DNA of 64,000 nucleotides from positions 1-64,000 of the forward strand of contig NZ_OMWD01000010.1 in NCBI RefSeq assembly GCF_900314695.1, written 5' to 3'. Made by a program: the position numbers and the translations under genes. The notes under the pieces were generated by a model. It had not been told where the DNA came from, ran no database searches, and saw only the letters and a program-made list of their open reading frames with translations. The stretch comes from an uncultured Methanobrevibacter sp. GTDB taxonomy: Archaea > Methanobacteriota > Methanobacteria > Methanobacteriales > Methanobacteriaceae. Below, in pieces: positions 9,128 to 18,285 of this stretch (positions within the stretch are counted from its first letter, which is position 1; each line of letters starts with the position of its first letter).

Positions 9128-10180
9128 TCATTGCAACATTTCAAAATCAATTAAAGTATCTTCCAAAATATCAACAGTTGCAACTTTTCCAATAACATCA
9201 CCAACATCGGTTGGAGATATGCCAGTTCCTGGCCTTTTAAATGCAATATCTGATTTTTCGATTACTTTACCCTTAGCAATATCTTTTTTAGCCACAACAG
9301 ATCTTCTTATTTCTTTTCTTGTAGCAGATTCACAAATCAAAGGTTGTTTATTGATGCGACCGCTAATTTTAGATAGGAAGTTTAAATTATCTTTAAATTT
9401 TAAAACATCATCAACATCCATTGCATGAGCATGGTCATTGCCCGGTAAAGTCTTATCTAGAGTGAAATGCTTTTCCAAAATTACTGCACCATAATTATAT
9501 GCTGTTGTTAAAATCATCATGTTTTCATCGGATTTTGTATGGTCAGAGTACCCAATTTCATAATCAGGGAAATTTTTGGCTAAATCTTTAATCATTAAGA
9601 GATTTGCATCCTCATAAAATGTAGGATGTGATAAAACACAATGCAAAATAGCTATATCTACAGTAGAAACCTCTTCAATTGCATCAATTGCATCTTTAAT
9701 TTCTTTCAAAGTCGATGCTCCTGTTGAAAGCAATATCGGCTTATTCTTACTTGCAATATACTCAATGAATGGGATATTTGTTATGTCTGAAGAGGATATG
9801 GCATAAACATCCATAAACTCATCCAAATAATCAACAGCTTCAAAATCATAAGGTGTTGACAAAAACATGATTCCAACATCATTACAATAATCAGATAACT
9901 GTTTGAAATCATCACGACCAAATTTATCGAATTTTTTAAACAATTCAAACTGAGAATCAATTGGTTCGTCAGACAAATCCCAATAAGCAGGAGCATTTTG
10001 AGATATTATATTTTTCAAACTGTATGACTGAAACATTACTGCATCAACACCGCATGACTTTGCCTCATCAATCATAAGCTTTGCGGCATCAATGTCTGAA
10101 ATCCCTTCTTTTTGAGCAATGTCAAAGAAATTAAATCCAATATCTGCGATTAAAAATGGTCTTTTATTAAAAATATTCAA
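9128..10180 (-). CDS. neuB: NeuB-family nonulosonic acid synthase with SAF domain
   Basis: A 350-residue sialic-acid-type synthase that condenses phosphoenolpyruvate with an aminosugar. The NeuB barrel spans about residues 1-270. Family blocks include LIADIGFNF at the start, MFQSYS where many homologues have FQ-based motifs, LLSTGASTLKEI, LHCVLSHPTFYEDANL, GYSDHT, LEKHFTLD and GNDHAHAMD. The C-terminal SAF/antifreeze-like domain is about 285-350 (RRSVVAKKDIAKG onward). The product could be N-acetylneuraminate, legionaminate or pseudaminate. The adjacent PseG-like domain favours the latter two. It sits 8 nt downstream of neuA-pseG in the same transcript. Confidence 0.9.
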   Translation of the reverse strand: MNIFNKRPFLIADIGFNFFDIAQKEGISDIDAAKLMIDEAKSCGVDAVMFQSYSLKNIISQNAPAYWDLSDEPIDSQFELFKKFDKFGRDDFKQLSDYCNDVGIMFLSTPYDFEAVDYLDEFMDVYAISSSDITNIPFIEYIASKNKPILLSTGASTLKEIKDAIDAIEEVSTVDIAILHCVLSHPTFYEDANLLMIKDLAKNFPDYEIGYSDHTKSDENMMILTTAYNYGAVILEKHFTLDKTLPGNDHAHAMDVDDVLKFKDNLNFLSKISGRINKQPLICESATRKEIRRSVVAKKDIAKGKVIEKSDIAFKRPGTGISPTDVGDVIGKVATVDILEDTLIDFEMLQ

Positions 10181-10188
10181 ATGAACAC

Positions 10189-11853
10189 CTATTTACGTAA
10201 TTTAAACCTTCTATATTCAGCTTTAATAGTTGATGAAATATTATCAAATCCATTTTTCAAATCAATGGAGAGCATTCTTTTATTCATTTCAATTCTTTGA
10301 TCAAAATTATTTACAAGACTCACAAATTGCTCGCCAATTTCCGTCTCGTCAACATTCACCCCAAGACCCAAGTTGATAAATCCAGCTGCTTCACTGCAAA
10401 AGACATGAGTAAGTTCCCTTTCATCCCGACTTAAGCAAATTGTTGGAACACCCAATGAACAGATATCATATGTTGTTTTTCCAGCGGAAGTAAAAATAAT
10501 GTCTGCTTTAAAAATGAATTCGCTTATATCTGATACGTTAGTATAAACCTGAATGGCAGGATTTGATTCAATTTTAGATACAAACTCTTCTTTATTAGGA
10601 TAATCCAATCCCAAAATAATGTTTATTCTACCTTGATAATTAGTAGCCAAAATAGAATTCAATACCTTTCCGGTTAAGTTGTCCAAATCGCTTCCATCGA
10701 AAAATATCAATACATTTCTTACTTCATCAGTGATTATTTTTTGAGGTTGGAAATAGAATTCTTCCTTCAAGATATAATATTTATAACCTGAAAATATATT
10801 TTTTTGAGAGGAATCATGCTCATAGAGTGAATCAAATACAACATCGGCAAATTCACTGCCAACACCCAAATCTTCAAAGTTAACAACGAAATAACCTTCA
10901 TTTTTTAATTTAAGAATATATTCCGAAGATGTGTCTAAAATATCATTAACAACAATTTGAGTATGGAATCTTCGTAATTTTTCAAATAACTCATCTTCAC
11001 CATCGTAAACATCAAAAGGATAATTATATTTCTTTAAAATATCAATACCTAATGGATGATTCTCATCAATTAAAAATAGGATATCATGGAAAACGAATTT
11101 TGAAGCCATAGATAAGCATCTGTCAATATGTCCTGTTCCAATTTCTTCATATGCATTTACAATAATCGCAACCCTTTTCTTTTGAAGGTAATTTTCAGCA
11201 ACTATCCAATCTTCCTTATTAACAATGTCGATACTTTCTTCCCTTGATAATTCAACCAAATCAATATTGGTTCCCAAACGTGAATCTTCATGTACAAATG
11301 ACCTACGAGTAGCTAATATAGCTCCAGTTTCCTTAAATGACTTTGGCAACAACTCTTTTTCAACTCTTTTAATGTATAATGGGAAATATCTCTTGTTATC
11401 CTCATCATATCCCCAATTTAAATGCCTATCATCTACAACAGTAACAACACTATCTATTGAGAAGTCTTCAAATTTTTCAATAGTCTTGTCCAGTGTCTGT
11501 GTTTTAAGCAACGGAGAAGTAGGCTTTAAAGTTATTACAATATCATATTCATCAAAAGTTAATTTTTCTTTTTGAATCATTGCATTGTGAACAAGCGCAT
11601 CCAAAGAAACAGGTTCCTCTTCAACCAAATTAGTATATCTAATCACACTTGCGCCAAATTTTTCAGCAAGCAATGCAATTTCAGAATCATCAGTAGTAAC
11701 AACAACATCATCAACATATTGGGATAGTTTAGCGGTTCTAATTGAGTAAAAAATTAATGGCCTACTGTAAAGTAAACGCATATTTTTACGAGGAATGACT
11801 TTAGAACTGCCCCGAGCCGGAATTACTACTAAAATTTTATTATTATTAAACAT
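10189..11853 (-). CDS. neuA: CMP-nonulosonate cytidylyltransferase fused to PseG-like hydrolase
   Basis: A two-domain protein of 554 residues. Residues 1-225 are a CMP-sialic acid synthetase-type cytidylyltransferase (VVIPARGSSKVIPRKN at 9-24, LKPTSPLL near 109). Residues 228-554 resemble PseG, the GT-B-fold nucleotidase that releases UDP from UDP-2,4-diacetamido sugars: IGTGHIDRCLSMA near the start of the domain and SAGKTTYDICSLGVPT in the C-terminal lobe. With NeuB next door it supplies the hydrolysis and activation steps flanking sugar condensation. Epimerase and aminotransferase genes for the upstream sugar are not in the window. The fold calls are secure; the exact sugar is inferred. Confidence 0.82.
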   Translation of the reverse strand: MFNNNKILVVIPARGSSKVIPRKNMRLLYSRPLIFYSIRTAKLSQYVDDVVVTTDDSEIALLAEKFGASVIRYTNLVEEEPVSLDALVHNAMIQKEKLTFDEYDIVITLKPTSPLLKTQTLDKTIEKFEDFSIDSVVTVVDDRHLNWGYDEDNKRYFPLYIKRVEKELLPKSFKETGAILATRRSFVHEDSRLGTNIDLVELSREESIDIVNKEDWIVAENYLQKKRVAIIVNAYEEIGTGHIDRCLSMASKFVFHDILFLIDENHPLGIDILKKYNYPFDVYDGEDELFEKLRRFHTQIVVNDILDTSSEYILKLKNEGYFVVNFEDLGVGSEFADVVFDSLYEHDSSQKNIFSGYKYYILKEEFYFQPQKIITDEVRNVLIFFDGSDLDNLTGKVLNSILATNYQGRINIILGLDYPNKEEFVSKIESNPAIQVYTNVSDISEFIFKADIIFTSAGKTTYDICSLGVPTICLSRDERELTHVFCSEAAGFINLGLGVNVDETEIGEQFVSLVNNFDQRIEMNKRMLSIDLKNGFDNISSTIKAEYRRFKLRK

Positions 11854-11935
11854 AACAATCCCTAGAAATTTACAACAAAATTTAATTAATACAATTAATA
11901 TATTTATTATGTAATATTAAATCTTCGGTGTTAAT

Positions 11936-12985
11936 ATGAATATGAAAAACATGTCACAAGAATTATTAAAAAGAATAAAAGAATTATCCGCACCTGTGAA
12001 AATAATGCATGTATGCGGATCTCATGAACACACAATCATGGAAAACGGAATTAGAAGTTTGCTCCCGGATGAAGTTGAAATTATTGCAGGTCCAGGTTGT
12101 CCAGTTTGTGTCGTTCCATCACGTGAAATTGATGAGGCATTGGAGCTTATCGACAAGGGAGTTACAATCACAACATTTGGAGACATGCTAAGAGTTCCAG
12201 GTTCTGAAAGGTCTCTTGCTGATGCTAAAGCTGAAGGCGGCGATGTGAGAGTAGTGTATGGAATCAACAGAGCTATTGAAATAGCTGAAAAAGAAGACAA
12301 CGATGTTGCATTCATATCCGCAGGTTTTGAAACAACCGCACCTACAACAGCTGCAGAATTATTAGCAAAACCTCCTGAAAATTTCTCAGTGCTTTCATGC
12401 CACAGATTAATTCCACCGGCAATTGATTTTTTAATCAATTCAGGAGAAACAAGCTTAAATGCATTAATACAGCCAGGACACGTTTGTACAATTATTGGAA
12501 CAAAACCATTCGAATACTTCTCAACAGACTTTGGAATCCCACAGGCAGTAGCCGGATTCAATCCATTAGACATATTGATGTCAGTTTATATGATTCTAAG
12601 ACAAATTCATAATGAAACACCGAAAATAGAAAATGAATACAAAAGGGCAGTTCGAGAAGAAGGAAATGTCATTGCCCAGGACATGATTGATCAGGTATTT
12701 GATGTTACTTCAAGAGAATGGAGAGGATTTCCAAAAATACCTAATTCAATTTTGGAAATAAAAGATGAATTCAGTGAATTCAATGCCCGTGAAAAATATG
12801 ACATTGAAGTGAAAGACGTTAATGAAGCTCCTAAAGGATGCATATGTGGACCTATTTTAAGAGGACTTGCACGTCCTGAAGACTGCAAACTATTTAGAAA
12901 AGCATGCAATCCACTCCATCCAATCGGAGCATGTATGGTAAGTAAAGAAGGAACCTGCAATATTGCACATAGATATTCAAGATAG
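11936..12985 (+). CDS. hypD: Hydrogenase maturation protein HypD
   Basis: HypD helps assemble the Fe(CN)2CO centre of [NiFe] hydrogenases, acting with HypC and HypE. The family signatures are present: KIMHVCGSHEHTI, GPGCPVCVVPSREID, FISAGFETTAPTTAA, QPGHVCTIIG, and the cysteine-rich end (KGCICGPILRG, CKLFRKAC, EGTCNIAHRY) that binds the [4Fe-4S] cluster. Length 349 is typical. ATG 11936 follows CGGTGTTAAT. The phosphatase gene follows 7 nt after the stop, and a PmbA/TldE gene after that, so the three are probably cotranscribed. Confidence 0.95.
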   Translation: MNMKNMSQELLKRIKELSAPVKIMHVCGSHEHTIMENGIRSLLPDEVEIIAGPGCPVCVVPSREIDEALELIDKGVTITTFGDMLRVPGSERSLADAKAEGGDVRVVYGINRAIEIAEKEDNDVAFISAGFETTAPTTAAELLAKPPENFSVLSCHRLIPPAIDFLINSGETSLNALIQPGHVCTIIGTKPFEYFSTDFGIPQAVAGFNPLDILMSVYMILRQIHNETPKIENEYKRAVREEGNVIAQDMIDQVFDVTSREWRGFPKIPNSILEIKDEFSEFNAREKYDIEVKDVNEAPKGCICGPILRGLARPEDCKLFRKACNPLHPIGACMVSKEGTCNIAHRYSR

Positions 12986-12992
12986 TGATAAA

Positions 12993-13697
12993 ATGACAAT
13001 AGAAGCGATTGCAGTAGATATTGATGGTACAATTACAGATGAAAAAAGACAAATTTGCATTTCTGCAATTGAAGCATTGAGAAAAGCGGAGTCAAATGGG
13101 ATTCCCACCATCATCGTTACAGGAAATGTTGTAAATTATGCTTATGCAGCAGAAGTATTAATCGGATGCAGCGGAGGACTAGTTGCTGAAAATGGCGGCG
13201 TTGTTTTTAAAGAAGGAGAAAACAACAATGCCGTTGAAACAATGGTTGAAAGAGATTTTGTAACATCCGCAGAAAAACACCTGAAAGAGAAATTGGGTGA
13301 AAAATTCGACAAACATGCATCCCACGACAATATGTATCGCCTGACAGAAACCGTATTTTACAAAACTCTGGCCAGAAGCGAACTTGAAGAAGCACTGAAA
13401 GATTTTAAGTACATCGAACAATTAGAATTATACGACAGTGGATTTGCTCTCCACATTACTGATAAAAGAGTTAACAAAGGAACTTCACTTAAATATTTAT
13501 GTGAAAGGAATGGAATCAACATGGATAATGTCATGGCCATTGGAGACAGCCAAAACGATGAAGACTTTTTAAAGCAGGCAGGTTATAAAATAGCTGTCGG
13601 AAATGCAGAAGATAAATTAAAACAGATAAGCACATATACCTGCGAAAATAACTTTGGTGACGGTGTAGCTGAAGCTATTGAAAAATTTGCCCTATAA
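12993..13697 (+). CDS. pgp: Phosphoglycolate phosphatase, archaeal HAD type
   Basis: A HAD-superfamily hydrolase with the Cof/TA0175-like cap. Motif I is AVDIDGTITD near the N-terminus, motif II IIVTGN, motif III a lysine near KRVNKGTSL, and motif IV IGDSQNDEDF. It would remove 2-phosphoglycolate. An in-frame upstream codon at 12963 lies inside hypD. The ATG at 12993, preceded by AGTGAT, gives the canonical start MTIEAIAVDIDGT and 234 residues. It is tightly coupled to hypD (7 nt) and to the next gene (8 nt). Confidence 0.9.
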   Translation: MTIEAIAVDIDGTITDEKRQICISAIEALRKAESNGIPTIIVTGNVVNYAYAAEVLIGCSGGLVAENGGVVFKEGENNNAVETMVERDFVTSAEKHLKEKLGEKFDKHASHDNMYRLTETVFYKTLARSELEEALKDFKYIEQLELYDSGFALHITDKRVNKGTSLKYLCERNGINMDNVMAIGDSQNDEDFLKQAGYKIAVGNAEDKLKQISTYTCENNFGDGVAEAIEKFAL

Positions 13698-13705
13698 GTG
13701 ATAAT

Positions 13706-15016
13706 ATGATTTATGAAATAGCTGAAAAAGCAAAAAAAGAAGTTGAAAACAATTGTGATGCTTATGAAATTTATGTTGATGAATCCAAACTTATTGAACT
13801 GGATTCTAAACAGGACGAATTAAATTTTGCAAAAGAAGAAATTGAAGCAGGAATAGGAATTAGAGTAATAAAAGACAATAAGATTGGTTTTGCATTTACT
13901 TCAAACCTCAATAAAATTTCCGAAACCGCAAAACAGTCAATTGAAAATACAAAATTAAACAAAATCGATGAAAATTATTCCTTTGCAGAAGTGGAAAAAG
14001 TAAAAGATGTCAAAAAAGTTTATGATAAAAAATTTAACGACCTTGACCTGAATGAATCCGTGGAATTGCTAAAAAGTGTGATATCACAGGCTAGCGATAG
14101 CGGATGTGAAGTTACGGAATCTGGTTTTTCTGCAAGCGCTGGAAGGTCATTAATACTTAACTCAAACGGTGTTTCAATAGAAAATAAAGGAACAGGATTT
14201 GGCATAGCATTATCAGTGACCATTCAAAAGGATGGTGAAGTTGCAACAGCATATAATTCATCATCATCAAGATTTTATGATTTGGATGGTGAAAAATTAG
14301 CCAATGAAGTATGTGATTTGGCCAAAAGTTCTTTAAATTCAAAACCTATTGAAACAGACAATTATAATGTTGTTCTTGACTATTACGCTGCTACAGGACT
14401 TCTTCAAACATTCATCACAGCATTTGATGGTGAAAATGTGGCAAGAGGAAGATCAATATTGAAAGATAAAATCGGCACCGAAATAGTCAACCCATCATTG
14501 AGCATTATTGATAACCCATTACTGGAAAAGGGAATGAATACAACAAGATGTGATGGTGAGGGAAGCGTATCCGAAACTACCGAATTGATTAAAGACGGTG
14601 TTTTGAATTCATTTATCTATGACATCTACACAGCAAATAAGGAAGGCGTGAAAACAACATCAAATGGATATCGAGGAAGCTATTTATCAACTCCAATGAT
14701 TTCCCCATCAAATCTTGAGTTCAAATTTGATGAAATGAAAGATTTATCCGAAATTAAAAAAGGAGTGCTGACTACCAGCGTACTTGGAGCGCATACTGCC
14801 AACCCAATTTCAGGAGACTTTTCAGTAGAAGCAAATAACGCATTCAAAATAGAAAATGGAGAAATTACCGAACCAATCAATAAAGCAATGATTTCAGGAA
14901 ATATCTTTGAAATCATGAAACAAGTAGAAGGATTAAAATCAGAAATCAAGCAATACGGTTCATTTATTCTTCCAAAATTATTGGTGCATGATTTAAGAGT
15001 GGTTGGTCAAAATTAA
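13706..15016 (+). CDS. TldE/PmbA-family protein
   Basis: A 436-residue member of the TldD/PmbA family, which forms TldD-TldE proteases acting on unfolded or modified peptides. Recognisable blocks are VDESKLIELDSKQDELNFAKEE near the N-terminus (shown in part: ELDSKQDELNFA), GIGIRVIKDNKIGFA, and the conserved C-terminal core with TRCDGEGSVSE and LGAHTANPISGDFSVEA. I see no HExxxH zinc site, so this is the PmbA/TldE-like subunit rather than catalytic TldD. The start has AAGTGATAAT upstream. It ends the hypD-pgp transcript. Confidence 0.85.
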   Translation: MIYEIAEKAKKEVENNCDAYEIYVDESKLIELDSKQDELNFAKEEIEAGIGIRVIKDNKIGFAFTSNLNKISETAKQSIENTKLNKIDENYSFAEVEKVKDVKKVYDKKFNDLDLNESVELLKSVISQASDSGCEVTESGFSASAGRSLILNSNGVSIENKGTGFGIALSVTIQKDGEVATAYNSSSSRFYDLDGEKLANEVCDLAKSSLNSKPIETDNYNVVLDYYAATGLLQTFITAFDGENVARGRSILKDKIGTEIVNPSLSIIDNPLLEKGMNTTRCDGEGSVSETTELIKDGVLNSFIYDIYTANKEGVKTTSNGYRGSYLSTPMISPSNLEFKFDEMKDLSEIKKGVLTTSVLGAHTANPISGDFSVEANNAFKIENGEITEPINKAMISGNIFEIMKQVEGLKSEIKQYGSFILPKLLVHDLRVVGQN

Positions 15017-15031
15017 AAAAAGAGAGAAAAT

Positions 15032-15280
15032 TTAAATTTTCTTTAACTTTTCTCTATACCTGTCAACTGTAGAATTGCTGTAGTCGATTGTTAGATATTG
15101 CTCAGTCAATTTTTTATCAATGTCAAAATCTTTTATCCTATCATTTACAAGACTGTCAATATCAGCATCCAATTTTTTTAGCTGCTTTTCAAAAGCATAT
15201 TCCGATTTTCTCATATTCAAGTTGGATTTTCGAGCAAGCCTTTCAACTTCCTTATCCAAATCCAATTCTTTTTTAGACAT
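15032..15280 (-). CDS. Small charged helical protein, unknown
   Basis: An 82-residue, highly charged protein with heptad-like leucine spacing that predicts a continuous helix or coiled coil (LDKEVERLARKSNLNMRKSE near the start). I recognise no family. It begins 8 nt after the GyrI-like gene on the same strand and has a GGTGAT leader, so it is probably the second gene of a two-gene transcript. A partner or regulator of the upstream ligand-binding protein is possible but not supported by motifs. Confidence 0.55.
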   Translation of the reverse strand: MSKKELDLDKEVERLARKSNLNMRKSEYAFEKQLKKLDADIDSLVNDRIKDFDIDKKLTEQYLTIDYSNSTVDRYREKLKKI

Positions 15281-15288
15281 ATCATCAC

Positions 15289-15750
15289 CTACATTTCTAT
15301 AATAGGCAATTGTATTTCGGTAATGAAATCTTTTTCATCATCACAGTTGTAGAAATTCTTGATTAAAACTTCTTTTGGAGAACCTATTATATCATAATTA
15401 TTAGCTTGAGCGACTTCAACCAATACAGCATAGGTATCCATAATATTCTCAGTTGAGCCATAGTGCATTCCACTCAAAACCTTATTTTCAATCATGTCTA
15501 CAACACGAATTCTATCAGTTTCTTCAGCATCCTGTTTAATTGGAATACTTACATCATAAACCACGTCACCCTGGTTTACTTCATGTCTTGGTGAAAAGTA
15601 AACAATGAATGGATCACCATCTGTTTCAATATCTTCAGTATCAACCCAATCCATCAATATAGAAAGAAATACACCTAAATCTTCGATTGGGGTTTTACAG
15701 TTAATAACACCCAACTTTTGTTCTGGAATTACTTTTACTTCATAATCCAT
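15289..15750 (-). CDS. GyrI-like small-molecule-binding domain protein
   Basis: A 153-residue stand-alone GyrI/AraC effector-binding-like domain. It opens with the strand YEVKVIPEQKLGVINCKTPI and contains FIVYFSPRHEV, YDVSIPI and MHYGSTENIMDTYAVL, matching the duplicated strand-helix-strand-strand layout of this superfamily. No DNA-binding domain is attached. Such proteins bind or hydrolyse small hydrophobic compounds; the ligand here is unknown. The leader AGGTGTAATT precedes ATG 15750. Confidence 0.75.
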   Translation of the reverse strand: MDYEVKVIPEQKLGVINCKTPIEDLGVFLSILMDWVDTEDIETDGDPFIVYFSPRHEVNQGDVVYDVSIPIKQDAEETDRIRVVDMIENKVLSGMHYGSTENIMDTYAVLVEVAQANNYDIIGSPKEVLIKNFYNCDDEKDFITEIQLPIIEM

Positions 15751-15776
15751 AATTACACCTACATAAATTTTATAAT

Positions 15777-17000
15777 CTAATTAAATAAATAAACTTCTAC
15801 TTCTTCGCCTTCGTCAACCAATTCCACCAATTTTGGAATTTTTACATAACCATCGGCAGTTGAAAGTGAAAAGATTGCACCTGAATCTTTAAAAATTGGC
15901 TGAATATTCTCTCCATCAACTTTTACAAGCTGATATTGCATCCTTCCGACTTGCGAATGGATTCTTTTTGTGATTTTGCCTTTAACAGTTTCAAGTTCAA
16001 AGTCTTTTTCAATGCCGGCAAGTTTTGTTAAAGGTTCGGCTACAAATGCATTGAATATCATTAAAGCAGAAACAGGATTTCCAGGAAGGCCAATTACAAG
16101 CTTCCCATCAATGACTCCAACAATTGTCGGTTTTCCAGGTTGAACTGAAATTCCATGAATGTGAACTTCACCCAGCTCATCCAATACATGCTTTAGGACA
16201 TCTCCAAGACCTGCAGAGGTTCCGCCGGAACAGAACAATATATCCACTTCATTTAGGGAATCTGTGATTTTCTGCTTAACTTCATCATAGTCATCTCTCA
16301 TGACACCTAAAAATTTAGCATCAGCACCACATGAAACAGCATCGTTTTTAATCATTCCACCGTTTACATCATAGATTTTTCCATATTCAAGCTCCTCGCC
16401 CTGAAGAGTTATTTCATTACCAGAAGATACTATACCAACACTCGGTTTTTTATAAACTTCAATGGTTTCAAAGCCCTGTGAAAGCAACACTCCAATTTTA
16501 CCCGGATTTAAGAAATCGCCTTTTTTAAGAATCAGGTTTCCTTCTTCAATGTCAGAGCCTTTGCGGGCGACATCCTGTGAAGGTGTTACAGTGGTTAAGA
16601 GATTAACTTTATCATCCATTTTTTCAGCATATTCTACCATCAAAACAGCATCTGCACCTTCAGGCATAGCCGCACCAGTACTAATTTCAATACATTTTCC
16701 TTTTTCAACCTTTTTGTCGGTTGTGGCACCAGCCTCTAAAAAATCAATGACTTCCAAAGTATTTGGTGATTCTTCAGAAGCTCCAAAACTATCCTCTGAC
16801 AAAACAGCAAATCCATCCTTTAATGCTTTATCAAATGGTGGAAAATCCATTCTGGAATAAACATCCTCATACAAAATCCTGCCGTAAGCTTCGCCAACAT
16901 CAATTTCTTCGCTTTGGGGCTTTAGATTTTCATCAAATAATTCTTGAATAATATCAATTGCCTCTTCGCATTCCTTAATTTTTAAAAATTCAGTACCCAT
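15777..17000 (-). CDS. moeA: Molybdopterin molybdenumtransferase MoeA
   Basis: MoeA inserts molybdenum or tungsten into the pterin cofactor used by formylmethanofuran and formate dehydrogenases. Signatures include PPFDKALKDGFAV, IEISTGAAMPEGADAV, GIVSSGNEI, YDVNGGM, the MoCF block FCSGGTSAGLGD, and GLPGNPVSALM. A GTG at 17009 opens the frame, but the ATG at 17000 (MGTEFLKI) has AAGTGA in front and is preferred; this gives about 407 residues. Domain order (linker, beta-barrel, MoCF-binding, C-terminal barrel) is complete. Confidence 0.92.
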   Translation of the reverse strand: MGTEFLKIKECEEAIDIIQELFDENLKPQSEEIDVGEAYGRILYEDVYSRMDFPPFDKALKDGFAVLSEDSFGASEESPNTLEVIDFLEAGATTDKKVEKGKCIEISTGAAMPEGADAVLMVEYAEKMDDKVNLLTTVTPSQDVARKGSDIEEGNLILKKGDFLNPGKIGVLLSQGFETIEVYKKPSVGIVSSGNEITLQGEELEYGKIYDVNGGMIKNDAVSCGADAKFLGVMRDDYDEVKQKITDSLNEVDILFCSGGTSAGLGDVLKHVLDELGEVHIHGISVQPGKPTIVGVIDGKLVIGLPGNPVSALMIFNAFVAEPLTKLAGIEKDFELETVKGKITKRIHSQVGRMQYQLVKVDGENIQPIFKDSGAIFSLSTADGYVKIPKLVELVDEGEEVEVYLFN

Positions 17001-17107
17001 AGTATTCACTTATATAAAATCCAATAACTTAATATATAATATCTTGATAAATATATAAATAATTTAATCTTATGCTTAAATGCTATTATATTTTTGGAGG
17101 AGAGTAT

Positions 17108-17413
17108 TTGTCTAAACCTAATCAAAATCAACAACAAGAATACAGAAGAGTAAGAACTCCTAAAAAAGGAGAAATCCCTGGAGTAGTTGAGCAAATTATG
17201 GGACATGGAAAATTAAAAGTCCGCTGTGCTGATGGAAATATTAGAATGACCAGAATCCCTGGAAAAATGAAAAAACGTATTTGGATTCGTGAAGGAGATG
17301 TAATCCTTGTAAAACCATGGGATTTCCAATCTGATGAAAAAGCCGATGTAATTTGGAGATACACAAAAACCGAATCAAATTGGCTTGAAAGAAAAGGCTA
17401 CTTAAAAATGTAA
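17108..17413 (+). CDS. Translation initiation factor aIF-1A
   Basis: Archaeal eIF1A homologue, an OB-fold factor that binds the A-site region of the small ribosomal subunit. A basic N-terminal tail leads into PGVVEQIMGHGKLKVRCADG, then RIPGKMKKRIWIREGD and VLVKPWDFQ-like strands. The best start is the TTG at 17108, placed after GGAGGAGAG; an upstream ATG at 17072 is an artefact of frame extension. The result is 101 residues, normal for the family. It opens the conserved aIF1A-rio1-KH-topoVI neighbourhood. Confidence 0.95.
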   Translation: MSKPNQNQQQEYRRVRTPKKGEIPGVVEQIMGHGKLKVRCADGNIRMTRIPGKMKKRIWIREGDVILVKPWDFQSDEKADVIWRYTKTESNWLERKGYLKM

Positions 17414-17440
17414 GCCTTTTTAACTTATTTTTTTTGATTT
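17392..17440 (+). terminator. Terminator-like hairpin between aIF1A and rio1
   Basis: AAAAGGCT (17392-17399) pairs with AGCCTTTT (17413-17420). The loop holds the end of the aIF1A frame and a T-rich run follows to 17440. It lies immediately before the rio1 ATG, so it may attenuate rather than separate the two genes. Confidence 0.5.
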
Positions 17441-17442
17441 AA

Positions 17443-18216
17443 ATGGATCCTAAAGTAGCTAAAGCTGATGCCAAGCACGAAAAGTTACATTCACAAAAAA
17501 GAAAAAAGGACAATTCCGAGAGAAAAACCGGGAATGAAATTTTTGATAAAATTACTTTAGAGACATTATACAAGTTAGCTAATCAGGGATACATTGATAT
17601 TTTAAATGGTGCCATAAGTACCGGCAAAGAAGCCAACGTGCTTGCAGGCATTACCGATGATGAAAAATTCGTGGCCGTTAAAATCTATAGGATAGCCACT
17701 TCTGATTTTAAAAAAATGGATTATTACCTTAAAGGCGATCCAAGATTTAACGTTAAAACCAAAAATAAAAGAAAAATTATTTATTCCTGGGTTACAAAAG
17801 AATTCAAGAACCTAACCAGATTATACTCTGCAGGAGTTAATGTTCCAGAACCGATTACAAGCTCCAACAATGTATTACTCATTGAATTTATTGGTGATGA
17901 TGAAGGAAATCCTGCCCAACCAGTTAAAAACCAACCTCCACAAAATCCGGAGGAATTCTTCAATAAGTTATTGGTTCAATTAAAATTATTCGTGAACGAA
18001 GCAAAACTGGTGCATGGAGACTTGTCCAATTATAATATCCTAAATTTAAATGAAGAGCCTATGATAATTGACGTATCCCAGTCAGTAGTTCTTGACAACC
18101 CAATTTCAAAAGAATTGCTTGAACGAGATATAAACACACTCGTTCGTGAATACACAAAACTAGGTGTTAAAACTAATTTTGATGAAATTTGGGAATATGT
18201 CAACCCAAAATTTTAA
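17443..18216 (+). CDS. rio1: RIO1-family serine protein kinase
   Basis: An atypical kinase/ATPase acting in late small-subunit ribosome maturation. The RIO signature STGKEANVLAG (nucleotide loop), the lysine in VAVKIYR, the catalytic loop HGDLSNYNIL and the metal loop IIDVSQSV are all intact; length is 257. The ATG has no strong purine-rich site, only TGAT four to five bases upstream and a T-rich tract before that. Its last 25 bases and 3' flank occur again twice downstream (19582 and 20573 onward), evidence of local duplication at this gene end. Confidence 0.93.
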   Translation: MDPKVAKADAKHEKLHSQKRKKDNSERKTGNEIFDKITLETLYKLANQGYIDILNGAISTGKEANVLAGITDDEKFVAVKIYRIATSDFKKMDYYLKGDPRFNVKTKNKRKIIYSWVTKEFKNLTRLYSAGVNVPEPITSSNNVLLIEFIGDDEGNPAQPVKNQPPQNPEEFFNKLLVQLKLFVNEAKLVHGDLSNYNILNLNEEPMIIDVSQSVVLDNPISKELLERDINTLVREYTKLGVKTNFDEIWEYVNPKF

Positions 18217-18272
18217 AAGCACCTACTTACAAATAGAATATTAGTAAAAAAAAGATTACATTTTTAATTTTT
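18191..18272 (+). repeat. Duplicated segment copy R1: rio1 3' end and flank
   Basis: The segment from GGGAATATGT in the final rio1 codons through the AAAGATTACATTTTTAATT flank is closely matched at 19582-19664. A shorter match occurs at 20573 onward. R1 is the native copy because it contains the real end of rio1. Confidence 0.75.
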
Positions 18273-18285
18273 TAAAAGGAGGCAT

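Noticed and set aside
12022..12573. Long minus-strand open frame inside hypD
   Set aside because: It is the antisense shadow of a strongly conserved gene, with no start signal and an implausible composition.
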